Assembly (NCBI GenBank): GCA_963693315.1
Contig: OY856186.1
Location: forward strand, 233,343,541-233,407,540
Source: Diogma glabrata
Lineage: Eukaryota > Arthropoda > Insecta > Diptera > Cylindrotomidae
DNA: 64,000 nucleotides
Direction: 5' to 3'
In this document: piece by piece, positions 12,141 to 26,629 of the stretch
Layout of the letters: the number at the start of each line of letters is the position of its first letter
How positions within the stretch are numbered: the stretch's first letter is position 1
Translations under genes and position numbers: made by a program
The notes under the pieces: model-generated
The model's database searches: none
What the model was told of the DNA's origin: nothing
The model's input: the letters and a program-made list of their open reading frames with translations, nothing else

Positions 12141-12886
12141 GATGTCTGTGGTTCGTTGAACAACAGTTTTTTTTAGACTTCAATAACGCTCAGTTCTGAC
12201 GTTTAATTTTGTTGAAACTTAAAGCATAAGGTTTTTGTGATGTTTATAATAGTTTTGCAACTTGTCACTTTCGGTTAAAAACTTTATCTTATTCTTTTAA
12301 ATATATCACAACAGCCATAGTTATTAAGTGTTTTTGCCGAATGTTTGGTAAAAATTTTTAGTTAACATGAGATAGAACAAATTTGCTTTTGAGGGGTCTT
12401 GTGTATAGTGGTCGCCGTTCATCAAACAAATGCTGACCTTTTATTTTACCATAAGGTTAGGTTGTTGTGTTGGAGATCATTTTTGATATTGATCATTTTA
12501 ATGATATCTTCACCTTTCAATACCTTCTGAATCGGTGTAGACAACTTATTTTAGTTTGCAGTTTGAGTGTTAGTATGTTATTGAATTTAAATATGATTAC
12601 ACACTGCACGTACACATTCAAATTCTATTTAAAAAATTATTACAATTGATGTGTCGTATAACAAATAAATCTTAATTTTGCGTATTTAAGGCTTTAAAAT
12701 CCCTCATAGAGCTAATATTCACCTTTTGTTGACTTTTTTTCCAAATTTGTTTTAATATTTATTTTGTAATTTTTCGTTTTTTATTTGTATTTATTGCAGT
12801 TAAATTATATTGTACAATTTTTTTATGTTTGGTACTTTAGTATACCTTATCCAGTAACGGTTAGTTTTTAATCTTACGGGAAGTTC
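12141..12886. other. No recognisable feature
   Basis: AT-rich sequence. Two GATATCTTTAC/GATATCTTCAC-like words (12508-12520) hint at a very decayed third monomer of the preceding repeat. No gene seen. Confidence 0.5.
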
Positions 12887-13029
12887 TTGGCGTGGCCCCT
12901 ATGGTCCCACCCCCATCCCACTAGTTTATTATTATTTTTAGTCTTTCACCTCAGAGCGTCACGGATCAGCCTAACTTACTACAAATCTGTGTGTGGTGCG
13001 TCTAAAGAAGTTTTTACTTCAAAATTGAT

Positions 13030-13212
13030 ATCTGGCAATAATCATCGCCGGCGACAAATTAGAAATAGAATCTAAATTTTCTCCGATGAAAAAAACTTTT
13101 TCGTTTATCCCTGTAGTTGTGTTTGAAACGTATTCTGATGTATTCTGTGTATTCTAATGTTACTAACATGGTCGTCAGACGGTTTCGCCCGTGTTGTGTT
13201 TCTAGCTTTAAA
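13030..13212 (-). repeat. Copy of dispersed foldback-type element D
   Basis: The stretch from GATATCTGGCAATAATCATCG to GCCCGTGTTGTGTTTCTAGC recurs, inverted and in pieces, at 60211-60345 and 61245-61540. The shared motif is a CACAACACGG-type end and an ACTTTTTCGTTTATC interior. It is a non-coding mobile repeat of unknown superfamily. Confidence 0.6.
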
Positions 13213-13225
13213 GACAAAATATTTT

Positions 13226-13815
13226 AGTGAGGATAAGTGCTAGCTCCCTATAGCAAACGTTTTAAGTATTATTGGAAGAATATGATCAGGCCCAGATGCC
13301 TTGTTGGTATTAATTTGTAAAAGCATTTTTCGAATGTTTTTACGAAAAATCATTGGCTTCATTTTGAGCGATACTTTAGGAATAGGTCTAGGTTGGAAAT
13401 TAGGTTCGACTAATGTAGAATTTATAAAAAAAAAATGTCCAAGCCAATTAGCTTTTTATTTTGGGTCAATAATAGGTATATCTCTATCAACAAGAGGAGG
13501 AAGAGAAGATTTACAGAAATTGCCTTGGATGGCCTTTTAGCGGCTTTATAGAAGTTACGCGAACCAGTTGGGTGTTCAGCAAATTTAGAAGTTTTTTTCA
13601 AATTAAATAGATTTTTCTCTTCATCTATTAGTTTCCTACATAAATTCCTCTCTTTTCGATACTCTCTAAGGTTTTCATCAGTTTTGTTTTGGATAAACTT
13701 TCGAAAAGCCTTTTTTAATTTAATTGCTTTTTTGCATTTACTCGAAAACCATAGATCAACCTTCGGAATGACCAATTTATTAGGAATAAATCTACGCATG
13801 CGCATGCTCACCACC
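13226..13815 (-). pseudogene. LINE fragment: linker between endonuclease and RT, and RT start
   Basis: Minus-strand frames read LWFSSKCKKAIKLKKAFRKF, then KERNLCRKLIDEEKNLF and GSRNFYKAAK. After a frameshift comes SLKMKPMIFRKNIRKMLL and NTNKASGPDHILPIIL. This is the region just before and at the start of RT in jockey/CR1-type LINEs. The last part matches the left end of the LINE at 62430-64000 (MKPIIFRCNIVRKMLL), so both are one family. The piece ends abruptly near 13226 and is broken by frameshifts. Confidence 0.75.
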
Positions 13816-14689
13816 TCAACTACCGATCAGAATACGGATACAACTTGTGACTAATCAAATCAAATTATCATGCCCGACACCAAACTAAAAAAACTACCTC
13901 CAGCCTTATCATACCAAAATTTTACAAAATTTCGCTTTCTTATTGGCTTTTGAATATTTAGCTATTGGCTTTTGTAGAATATAATTACCAATATTTTTGT
14001 TGTCAAAGCTCATAAATTAATCAAATCATGTTTATGTCTTGTAGTTTCAATTAGAGCAACACATTTATTTATTTCCTTTCCACTTCATTTATTTCCTTTC
14101 CACTTTCAGACAGGCACATCTAAAGTCTTATTGACATTATTCCACCCATCCAATGTTGAACAAATAACTTCATTTTTCAAAACAATCACATAATGCCGAT
14201 TCGTGAACATTTCTTCCAAAAGTCTGTAGGGACGGACTATTTTCAATTTTTACTCTAAAATAGTGGTTTTCAAATTCGATGAAATTCCCTAATAATTTTA
14301 TTAATTGTAATAAACGTAGACATTTATTTGTACCACTGTACAATTAAACATTTTTTTTGTTGATGATTTAAATAAGTTCAAGTAAATTAAAAATACAATT
14401 TCTTTGGGATGTTTTGTACTAAATTTCTAGATATTACGATGTGTGAATTCATAGGATGAGAGAATATTTGGTCAACATCTAAGTCAACAGTCTAATCAAC
14501 ATCCCAAGTCACGAGTGTAAAGTCATTATTGATTGTTGTCAATCAATGCGAAACTTAATATCTGACGTAAAGTCAATATGTTGTTATATTTTTGGTTAGG
14601 AAATATAGACAACTTTAAGGGAATTTCAATTTAGATGGGTCTTTTGTGAACAATTAAGCTTAAGTACATAATGTAAATCACTTGAATTT
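13816..14689. other. No recognisable feature
   Basis: AT-rich sequence with a short direct repeat TTTATTTCCTTTCCACTT near 14070-14105. No gene or transposon end seen. Confidence 0.5.
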
Positions 14690-14770
14690 TGCAGTTCGAA
14701 ATAACTTTTTTTTTATTTTCTCTAAAATTCCTTTATAAAAAATTTTTGTGTTTCGTGTCAGGATTCGAAC
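14690..14770 (-). mobile_element. Fragment of tRNA-derived SINE
   Basis: The minus strand has GTTCGAATCC (complement of 14761-14770), a pol III B box, followed by the same GACACGAAACAC-type body as the longer copy at 16800-17005. The tRNA 5' half is missing. It ends exactly where the next module begins at 14771. Confidence 0.55.
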
Positions 14771-14912
14771 TACATACACCGCTGCCCAAAACTAAAACCC
14801 ATGTCCTCAAAAAAGTTTTTTGCCGAAAACTATATCAAAATCCTTAACCCAGGCCAAAGTCTTGATATCTCAGAGCTTGAGATTTCAGCCCCTCCATATT
14901 TTTTGATTTGTT
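14771..14912 (+). repeat. Dispersed module M, copy 1
   Basis: This piece, from CGCTGCCCAAAACTAAAA to ATTTCAGCCCCTCCATATTTT, is shared with 39392-39703 (same orientation, longer) and 61961-62277 (inverted). It marks a non-coding mobile repeat present at least three times in the window. Confidence 0.8.
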
Positions 14913-15695
14913 TTTTTACTAAATTATTTTATTTGTTAGCCAATTAATAAGTTTCTTTACAATTTCAAAGTGATTCATGATAAGAGATTTGCAAGTGTTA
15001 ATTAGTTTGTCGTAGATTCAGTTTTCATATATTTTTTGAGCTTTCCGGTGTAAAATAATATTATTATTTTGTGTATAAAAGTTCAAATCATTACAAGTCC
15101 ATTTGCTACTGATTTTTCATGAGTTGGAATATTTTGCGGATGCGGCAAATAACACAACTTTTAGTGTGAATTTGGGAATACTGAATTTGTTGAGTACAAA
15201 AACCTGGCTGAAATTTTATTTTTTTTCAATCGGTAGTGAAGTGGTTATATATTGCCATTCTTGTTAAGGTTTTAATTCGTTAATTTCATTCCAAATTACG
15301 TCCCTTTTACGAACACTACACTATACATACACATAATGATTGTTAATTTATTTTTTAATTTTTCCTTTCACCAATCACTTGACTAAACAAGATTTCATAA
15401 CCAGAATGATGCTTTATTTATAAAAAATTTTAGCGTGTTTACTAAACGGAAGACAATTTTTGGGAGCTTTTGGTATTAATTTAAATCACTGATTTTTGTT
15501 TTCGAAATATCAGATGATTCAAATCATCTCATCACTACAGCTCAGTATACTAAATTAAAATGGATACTGAGAGGAGTTGATTAGCGAATGGGCCAATTTA
15601 CTAATACTGGAAAATCAACATCTGTGGTCTCGCCGTATTGATATCGTAAATATAAACAATAGACCAGTGCAGATACCTTAAAAACAGGCAAAAAA
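14913..15695. other. No recognisable feature
   Basis: AT-rich, no gene or repeat recognised. Confidence 0.5.
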
Positions 15696-16707
15696 TGGAG
15701 AAAATTAGTAACAGCATGAAAACTTTTGAATAAGGAAGAAAATATTGCGCAAATGATGGGAAACATAAATTAAAGGTGATCCCAGTTACGAGGGTGAAAT
15801 GGGGCGAGGTTTTAGGGGTAAAAAATGGTTTTTCATGATTTTCAGCGAAACTAGATCTTCTATTTCTATTTATCTCCCGCAAAAAAAAATTTTTTTCACA
15901 CAATTTGGTGAAAACGTACCTTATTATGTCCCTAATACGCTGTAAATTTTTGGAATCTTGGAATTTTGATTTTAAACCAAAAACGTGACCTTATTTTCAC
16001 ACAAAAATTCTCCTGTACTGGAAACAGTTTTTTCAAAATAAATATAATAATCTTTATTTTTGTTGAAACGTCTACTTTTAGATGGTGCAAAAAAAATGAA
16101 CATTATCATGGAAAAAATTTTAAAAAAATAATGTATATTTTTAAACAATCATTGACAAATAACTCTTTAAAATCAAGTTTATTCAGTTTTTCGCATTTCC
16201 GTGTTTATGTTATGTTATTTTAATGTTTATGTTAATGTTATGTTAATGTTTATTTTTTTACACCATCCAAAAGTAGACGTTTCAGCAAAAATCAATCAAA
16301 CGTAAAAATAAATATTTTGATTCCAAAAAATTACACCGTATTAGGGACGTAAAAAGATACGTTTTCACCAAATTGTGTGAAAAAAAAATTTTCTGTGGGA
16401 GATAAAAATTAAAAACGAAAAGACCTTTTTTTTGGTTTTTTCTATGTTCACGCAAATTTTAGGTTGTGTGAAAAAATGGTCTATATAAAGATATAGACCT
16501 TTTTATTACCTACAACTTTTACTTTAAACTTTTTTCAATAGAAAGTCTAGTTTCGCTGAAAATCGTGACAAACCATTTTCTACCCCTAAAAGCTCACCCC
16601 ATTTCACCCTAGTAACTGGGATCACCTTTAATTTATGTTTCCCATCATTTGCGCAATATTTTCTTCCTTATACAATAGTTTTCATGCTGTTACTAATTTT
16701 TTCCTCA
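15696..16707. mobile_element. 1 kb foldback element
   Basis: The two halves are imperfect inverted copies. Outer arms: GAAAATTAGTAACAGCATG at the left and CATGCTGTTACTAATTTTTT at the right. Within the arms both sides carry GGTGATCCCAGTTAC (or its complement), a TTCAGCGAAACTAGA-type word, and AATTTGGTGAAAACGTA. The inner parts also pair: AAACGTCTACTTTTAGATGG near 16065 and its complement near 16270. No coding capacity. Most likely a foldback-type DNA transposon or MITE. Confidence 0.8.
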
Positions 16708-16799
16708 CAAAAAGCTATTTTCACTGGTCTACAAGACTTTTAAAAGATTTTGAGAAATAGAGGAACGTACGCGAGAGAACATTGTTTTGAATTTTGGAT

Positions 16800-17005
16800 T
16801 TTTTTTTTAGAACAATTAAACTCGAAGTAAAGAAGTAATTGGAATTTTTTGAATTCAAAGGTATAGTTTGAAGTTTCTCAGAAAAAAAACTACAATTCAC
16901 ATTTTTCGTGTTTCGGATGGGATTCGAACCTACCCTCGTCAGTGCCCGGCTCGAATCCTTGGGCAGACACGCTATCGATTACGCCGTTGAGGCGATGACA
17001 ATTTC
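16800..17005 (-). mobile_element. tRNA-derived SINE
   Basis: The minus strand, from 17005 downward, reads GCCTCAACGGCGTAATCG, then a tRNA-like half with the B box GGTTCGAATCC (16930-16920), followed by an unrelated AT-rich body ending in an A-rich tail near 16800. It lacks a cloverleaf that would pass as a real tRNA. A second fragment of the same body lies at 14690-14770. RNA polymerase III transcription is expected of the family. Confidence 0.65.
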
Positions 17006-17804
<799 letters not shown>

Positions 17805-19481
17805 CTATAAAAAGGAAATTTCATATCATTGTTTTTTAAACAGAAGTTTTTTGCAACACCCAAAAAAAAAATAAATAAATAATTTAAAAAAAATAAACAC
17901 AACACAATATAAACGAATTTGTAGTTAGCCACAAATTTATATTAATGTTATTTCCCATCAATATTATTTTTTAAAGTTCCCAAAAATTTTCTAAAACAAT
18001 CTATATTGGTTATCAAAAAACAGAAATTAATACTTCAAAAACCATGCATCCCAAAATAATAAAGAAAATAAGTAAATATTATATTAAAATTCATCAGACA
18101 GAAAACTTTTAACCTGAAACAAAAATACGGAAATGTAATGAAATATTTGTATTAATGATTATTTGTTTTTTTTTTTTTGAATTAATGAGATATTTTATGC
18201 TGAACGATGATTAATGGAGGGAAAACCATTTTAACTACGGAATTCATGATCTACATATTACTTCGATATACAAATTATGTTTTGTTGGTGTTTGATTTTT
18301 TCAACATAAATTTAAGTCGTGTAAAGAAAAACCTATGTTTTGAGCTAAAATGATTTTAGGTGTATTTTGGATTTTGGTTTATGTCCATGCTAAGCTATTA
18401 TATAATATTGAAAAACGGTGACGAATGAGAAACCGGGGTTCTTTTGAACAAGGGCGATTGATATAAAAAACTAAAATAGTAGATTGTAAAGATTAGCGCG
18501 AGAACGTTTGATTTGAAAAACCGAATTGTCGCACCAAAATCCAAAAACAATTTAATATGTATTCATTAAAAACTCAAAACAAATATATTTTACTCATAAA
18601 ATTATTTTCTTCTTATCACGATAACGACTTTAAAAAAACTTATCACAAAGAAATTAACAAAAAAAAAAAAATAAAACGATACAAAATCCGTGTCTCGATT
18701 TGCCAACTTTTAATTACTCACTGTATATACAACTGCTACAGAATCCTATAAAATAGAACTTAGCTTCAATATTTTTATACAAAATGTTTGTTTTTCTTTT
18801 ATCCATAGTTTGTAGTTAATGGATGGTCTAAACTCTTGTTTTATTAATGTTATATATGGAAGTTATTAGATTAATGGCTTACTAAAAACAATAATCGTTA
18901 TAAATTTCTGAACAAAATTCAAACAGAAGCTACAAACAAACGAATGAAAAATAGAACCCTAACTGACGTTTCAAAAACCCTCGAATTCAGAAAATTAATA
19001 AAAACAAAATGTATTCCTTTCTATAATCTGCAATAACTTTACACCAGTATACATCCTAATCAAAATTAATTAATAAGTAAATATATTAAATATTGAGAGT
19101 AAAAAAAGTTTAAAAAAAGTCGCCCAAACACTTTCACTCTTTCCACTTGGCGCAATTTATGAATAACATAATGAAAAAAAACTTGTTGCGCAAAATAAAT
19201 AAAATAAACACATTTTATATGAAAACCCGGATTAAAAAACGTGATTTCATTTACATTCATGCTCCATGCTAGAATTCAACCATCTTCGAACCTAAAGTTA
19301 AATTGAAAATAAATTAAAAAATTATGTTAGTCGATTAGATGAAGCCATAAAATTTTCTATGTTTTCACATTTAAGCCAAATCGGTTCTCTTTTTAGTTTT
19401 ATATAAATAAAAGAAATTTAACCCTGAAAAACGAAACTTTAAGCTTGTGCACTTTTTTGCTCAATCATAAAATAACTAATT

Positions 19482-19738
19482 AACGGTGCATGCACAATGT
19501 ATGAGGTTTTTCCTCATGAGATTTGAGCAACTTTTTATTATTCTTTTTTAATAGAAATACAATGCTTTAAAATGTAGGTAGCTCAATTCTCTATTAATCA
19601 TGAGGAAAAAGTTACGAAATTTTTAACTTTTTCATTGAGGAAAAAGTATTTCAAAAATAAATTTTTTTTTCTCAAAATAAATTTTCATACAAACTTGGAT
19701 CTCATGAGTAAAAGTATTTTCATTGTGCATGCATTGTA
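19482..19738. mobile_element. Small inverted-repeat element (MITE-like)
   Basis: GTGCATGCACAATG at the left end pairs with CATTGTGCATGCA at the right end. CCTCATGAG- and CTCATGAG-type words occur inside both arms. It is about 250 bases and non-coding. Confidence 0.6.
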
Positions 19739-19947
19739 AGTATAATATTACAAAAACAAAAAAGAGAAAATACCCTAAATTTCCATTCGTTGTATTTCAA
19801 ATATATTTGTTGTTTTGACAACTCTTCACCGCCAGTCTGTAAGGCGTTTTAGAAATTTTATTTTAACAAAATTATAAAAAAATAAAATAATACAAAAGAA
19901 AATCAACAATTTAATTTTTTTTTACAAATAACATGACAAGTGTTTTA

Positions 19948-20954
19948 ATGCTGTGTGCCTCACACTAGTATTTTTTGTTAAATCACTGACTGTTCTAAAT
20001 TAATTGCTAGTGCACATATGTTATTCATAGATGTCACTCGTATCAAACGTACAACCTGTGCCTGACCTCATATTTAAATTAGAATCTTTTTAAATGTCAA
20101 AATTTGTAAACATTGTTATAATGGAGGATGATAATGAAATTGTATTTGGGAGCTTGTTTTTTTAAAATACTTACATCATACCGAATATTTTCTTTTGTAT
20201 AAATTTAAATTATTTTCCATTTTTTTAAAATAGCTGGGATACGTTCCGAAACTTTACTATAGCTAAATATTTAATGCACCAATCAAATCACCGTATTAAA
20301 ATATTTAATAACTTTAGTTAAATAATTTCTGAACGACGATCATTAAGTAAAATATTAAATACACAAATACTAATACAATCTGTTAAAATCGTATGTCAGA
20401 ATAATTCTATCATAAAATGTTTCAATTGAATAAAATTAAAACCGAAAAAATTAAAAACTAAGATAGAAATTACTAACCATATTGTTATAGAAAACTTGTA
20501 TTTCATTCAGAATTTGAAAAATATATATGCTGCAATTTCAAACTAAATTGAACTGTCAATTTGAAATCGTTAAATTTTAAATAATGGTTATGTATATGTG
20601 TATTTAATTTTTAACTCTACTCGAGAGCACATTTAATTTTTAAATAAATGTGGGCGGGGCGTAGTATGTTTCTGAACGCAAACAGCTGTCAAATAGTTAA
20701 ATATTAACTTTACTATTATTTTGTTTCTGAACGACCGGATTTAAATGATATTTAAATATAGTTAACTATAGTAAAGTTTCGGAACGTATCCCTGTTTTTA
20801 AATATATTGCCGTTTCAATGAATTGACAACTAAATTGAAAAGCAAGCTGAAGAGGAGACTTTTCGTCCGCCGCCTGGTGGTCAATAGCGCAACTTGTGTA
20901 TGAAATGAAAAGTCACTGATTTAGCTCAAAAAGTTGGTGTGAGGCACACAGCAT
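19948..20954. mobile_element. Outer inverted-repeat element, host of a nested one
   Basis: The left end ATGCTGTGTGCCTCACAC (from 19948) is the complement of the right end GTGTGAGGCACACAGCAT (to 20954). Similarity continues inward (AAATCACTGACT against AGTCACTGATTT). Between the ends lies another complete inverted-repeat element (20236-20792). No transposase is recognisable. Confidence 0.7.
20236..20792. mobile_element. Nested inverted-repeat element, 557 bp
   Basis: GGGATACGTTCCGAAACTTT at the left is matched by AAAGTTTCGGAACGTATCCC at the right. Secondary matches (CTGAACGAC near both ends) lie inside. It is non-coding. It sits wholly inside 19948-20954, so it is probably the younger insertion. 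I did not find a clear target-site duplication. Confidence 0.75.
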
Positions 20955-22277
20955 AAGAGAAAATTTAAATTTTTAAATAATATAAAAATTATCATGAATT
21001 AGTTAAAAAAGGTATTTTTTAAACTTAGCATTAGTTATGTTAAATATTTGTTACAGCGGCAATCTGTTGTATCCTTTTATAACTGTTGGTAAAACTAAAA
21101 TAATATGGTATTTTTCAATAACAAAATGGTGTGGAGAAGTATTTACTGTTAAATGCAAAAGTTGCTGCTTGAAACAACGTTAATAATTCCTTTAATCATA
21201 TTTCATTGGTGACAGCGGCTATGTGATTTATAAAAATTTGAATATGAACATTATTGTAAAACCTTAATGAAATGCCTTTTCAAATTAACCATTTTTAGAA
21301 TTATGTTGTAATTTTTTTACGTTTATTATAATTAAACAAAACATTTTATTTGATTTTGCACACATGTCAGATTTTTTGAATATGGCCCGTAAGCTTCACA
21401 CAGAAAAGAAATACATTATCCTGCCGATGTAAAATGACAAAATGTTCTGCGAGTTTATAAAACTTTGATAAATTAGGAAGACTTTTAAATTTCGATAAAA
21501 CACATGTCATGGTTTTCAATGTTTGACGTTTCGGACATAATGTCAAACTTTATTGTTCATTTGTTGGGTCGATATTTCTGTATCAAGATTCGAGATTCAA
21601 GTCGATCTACGATCTAATGACTACGACTTAAAAGAGAAACATGAGAGAAACACTTCAACCGTTGCGATGAGATGCATACCATTTTCATTGTTTCGCGATT
21701 CATTTGCATTTGGGTCTTTTGATTCTTACAAACGTTATTACGTACACGTTACGAACACAGTTTGGATGCCAATGTTTTGATGGAAGAAACTAATTCGTAG
21801 TCGAAAATTTGCTGGGTTTGTAATTCCAAAACATCCATATTACAAAGTACAAAACAAACACATTTTAGGATTTTACTTTTTGACCATTTGTTGAGAGGCA
21901 GTTCATTGACTTTTGCATCGATTGATAACAATGCATTCTGGCTACTTGTGAATATAGTGATTTTAAAACCAGGTCCCTATTAGTACTATTTTTTATTAAA
22001 CCTCAAACCTCTACTAAAATTTTACTACTTTATTTATAAAATTCAATTAACCACACGTAGATTTTTTTTAAACATGAATCTAGTAAAATCATTAAACTTT
22101 ACCTACATTTCTACTGTCACTTTCCCTTTCCTCTAATTCACAATTTCAACAAATAACATAAAAAATAAACGAATTTTAAAAGGAAAAACTGTTAATGAAA
22201 AAATCAATACAACAGAATAAGAATATATTAAAAGTTTTGATGCCTTAACATATAATCTTATTTTGTTTTTATCATTA

Positions 22278-23872
<1,595 letters not shown>

Positions 23873-24125
23873 CGGCAACAATGCGATTAATACCAATGAA
23901 TTTACTTAGCTTTCCGCGGGAAGATTTGTAAAATTTAAAATTGTTGATCTATGGGTGTGACAACCACCCGTACTTTAGTCCCTGCTATTGGCATATGATT
24001 TATCTTCAGATATCGTATACCACTGGCAATAGCAGTGAAATCTCATTAGCCAAAGTGATATCTTAGGGGTGCTGGCGGATGAAGTTTATTCAATCAACGA
24101 TACCATCCCTTAGTCTTAGTTATGG
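23873..24125 (-). mobile_element. Repeat family X, inverted fragment
   Basis: The minus strand carries family X landmarks in order: CATCCGCCAGCACCCCTAAG, CATATGCCAATAGCAGGGAC, GTGACAACCACCC (complement of its 3' part) and AAATTCATTGGTATTAAT. The same 3' part flanks the LINE copies in the tandem array. Confidence 0.65.
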
Positions 24126-24144
24126 AATATTCTTTGATGACACG

Positions 24145-24830
24145 CTGTTTTTTTAAAGTAAAATGTGTTTGGTAGTAGAAATTACAATGTGTGTCACAAA
24201 AACACATAAAAAACTCTTAAGCACAAGGTCCTACAACAACATGCCTTCTAAAGTGTTGATAGACGCAAATTTTTATATGATATGTTTTGATTATTTTAAA
24301 TATAAAAATGTATATAATAGTTGCTTGGAATGCTGATAGATGTGGAACCCAGAATAATTTTAATGATTTTAATAACTAAACAATAAATCATATCACATAT
24401 AAAATATAACATACATATTTCATGATAGGATAGAGAAAATAAAAATAAAAAGAGATAAACAGCAAAGTTGTTTCAAATTTGCAGGAACAAAACTAAAATG
24501 AGGTTGCCAATAATCCAGATAATGGCTTATTCCTTGATCATGAGACGCGTTGTCTTCCTCAATGATTTTAGTCCACCCATATTTATATGAAGTCTCAATT
24601 TTTCGAGTAATTAATAACATCCAATCATCAAGTAACTAAGATTTAGAATGCTACCGTTGAGTGAATAAAGTTCACCCGCCAGCATCCCTAAGATATCACC
24701 TTGATATTACCAGTGGTATGTGATATCTCACGTTATCTCGTATGTCAATAGCAGGGGCTTGAGTCTCACACCCGTAGATCAAATAAAAACTACAAATCAA
24801 CAAAAACTGATCCCTCCATTTCAGATTTCA
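24145..24830 (+). mobile_element. Repeat family X, longest uninterrupted copy
   Basis: It contains the landmarks AAGGTCCTACAACAACATGC, GATAGGATAGAGAAAATAAA, CCGCCAGCATCCCTAAGATA, GTGATATCTCACGTTA and TCACACCCGTAGATCAA. Bases 34680-35386 and 41264-41330 form a second copy split by copia. It has no ORF of note. It could be a non-autonomous DNA transposon, but its ends are not defined. Confidence 0.65.
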
Positions 24831-25044
24831 ATACTGGAATAAACAAAATACGATTTCAGGATATTTCAAATATCTCATTATTTTTATAATACTCTAAAAG
24901 CTTGTGAAATAACATAGTTTGTAATAACACTTTCTTCCTAACTTCACTATTGACACGTCACACGAGGCTTAAAAACTTTTAGCAAAAATAAATTGTAATT
25001 GTACTTCTGCGAAACGATTCTTAGATGGCATTATGAGTGATTTG

Positions 25045-25216
25045 AATCGCCCTTTCCACACTATTATGCAGTGCACAACACATCATTTTTTCGTTTCCTT
25101 CCTCTTTGCCTATAAACTATATTGGAGATGGCATATTTGAATTTAGTTTAAGGCAATTTTTGGAAAAGAGGTAAGAGACGAAGGTGATGCGTTGCACTCC
25201 ATTGAAACGTGGAAAG
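25045..25216. mobile_element. Short inverted-repeat element
   Basis: GCCCTTTCCACACTATTATG at the left pairs imperfectly with GGAAAGGGCC at the right. TGCAGTGCACAACACATCA on the left mirrors TGATGCGTTGCACTCCA on the right. About 170 bases, non-coding. Confidence 0.55.
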
Positions 25217-25945
25217 GGCCAATTGAAGTATAGGTAATATTTCAGAATTTCTTTTATCATTAGATGTTATTAATTGTGCAGATTCACGATTTGGCGACGA
25301 GGGTAAGAAATAATAATTAGGATTAGGAAAATTTAACTCTTTCTGCGATCAATTGTACTGAGTTTATGTACAAAATATTGTTGTATGACGGTAGTTTCTT
25401 TTGACTGCACACATATTCCAAGGCTAAATTAACCGATTACTACTGGCGTGATTTACACTCAAAATATGAGTCATTTTTATAAATGACATACATTTGTGAG
25501 ATGCAATTATAAAAACTATTTAAAAAAATAGAACAGACTACAGAAAAAACAAAAGAGCACAAAAAGTGCATATAACTCAATTGTGGTTTGTAGAGACAAA
25601 AATACAGCTAACTTTTGATTAATTTAATTACCTTACTAGAGAAAAAAAATTACGCTTTTAAACAACGTTATTTTAAAAGTATACTTTATTATAATTATTA
25701 TAGTTGTTATTGGTAGTTATTATATTTCAAAAGCTATTTGTAGTACAAAATTGTTGGAAATCGGTGCCACGCCGGAGACATATTAATCGGTTTTTCGTCA
25801 ATGTGGCACCGACTCGCGGAAACCATTCATCAATGGCAATCTATTAATCATAGTTTTGCAAATTTTTGAAAAAAAAAAAAACGGCATATTTCCAGTAATA
25901 GAAAATTATATACGACCACCTCGAAATCTTTAGCAATATAATACA
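25217..25945. other. No recognisable feature
   Basis: AT-rich. Two oppositely oriented words, CGGTGCCACGCCG (25762) and TGGCACCGACTCGC (25804), may be the remains of a small hairpin. No gene seen. Confidence 0.4.
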
Positions 25946-26327
25946 ATTATGTATGTTCACCGATTTCTCAAAAACGGCTCGTTCGATTTGAATTATTTAA
26001 ATTGTATTCTATTTTAGTTAGAGAGGGTCCCATAGTTTTTTCTATAATGTGAAAAATACCGTTTTTAGAAAATTGGAAAAAAAACGTATTTTTAATGAAT
26101 TTAGGATAGTTTCTCAAACTATCCAAACAGATTAAGATGTTTTGGGGAAATCGGAGAAAATACATTAAAAGTACGTTTTTTTTCCAATTTTCTAAAAAAC
26201 GGCATTTTTCACATCATAGAAAAAACTATGGACCCTCTCGGAATCAACTAAAATAGAATACAATTTAAATAATTCAAATCGAACGAGCCGTTTTTGAGAA
26301 ATCGGTTAACATACATAATGTTACACA
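25946..26327. repeat. Long hairpin, arms ~150 bp
   Basis: The left arm from TGTATGTTCACCGATTTCTC through CGGCTCGTTCGATTTGAA to AAAATTGGAAAAAAAACGT is repeated in reverse complement from 26172 to 26327. The loop is about 80 bases. It is non-coding and probably a foldback element. Confidence 0.8.
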
Positions 26328-26629
26328 AAATGAAAAACAAAACCTCCTTCTTTTTTGAAGTCGGTTAAAAATAAAAGGTCCGAGCGGCAAGATATCCGCT
26401 AGAAATAGGTAGATTTCGAGATCAGACAGTTTTGTGTACAAGTAGAATCTGATGTATCAGATTAGTTTAAATAAAACAAACTAATTACAAACAGATATCG
26501 AACAAATTTTAAAGAGAGAATTAGCTACATATAATCAAAACTACATCTATCCAATTTTGCAACAAACAAATATCAAATCTACCACAGAACATATGTGTGA
26601 CAATTTATGACACTATATGAAAAACACAC

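Noticed and set aside
16880..17000. Apparent tRNA gene on the minus strand (GGTTCGAATCC).
   Set aside because: The B box is good, but the upstream half does not give an acceptor stem or a recognisable anticodon arm, and a transposon body follows directly. A SINE head fits better.
21553..21780. 75-codon ORF in the PRPP synthetase intron.
   Set aside because: No family signature or repeat partner, and it lies on the strand opposite to the host gene. Length is within chance.
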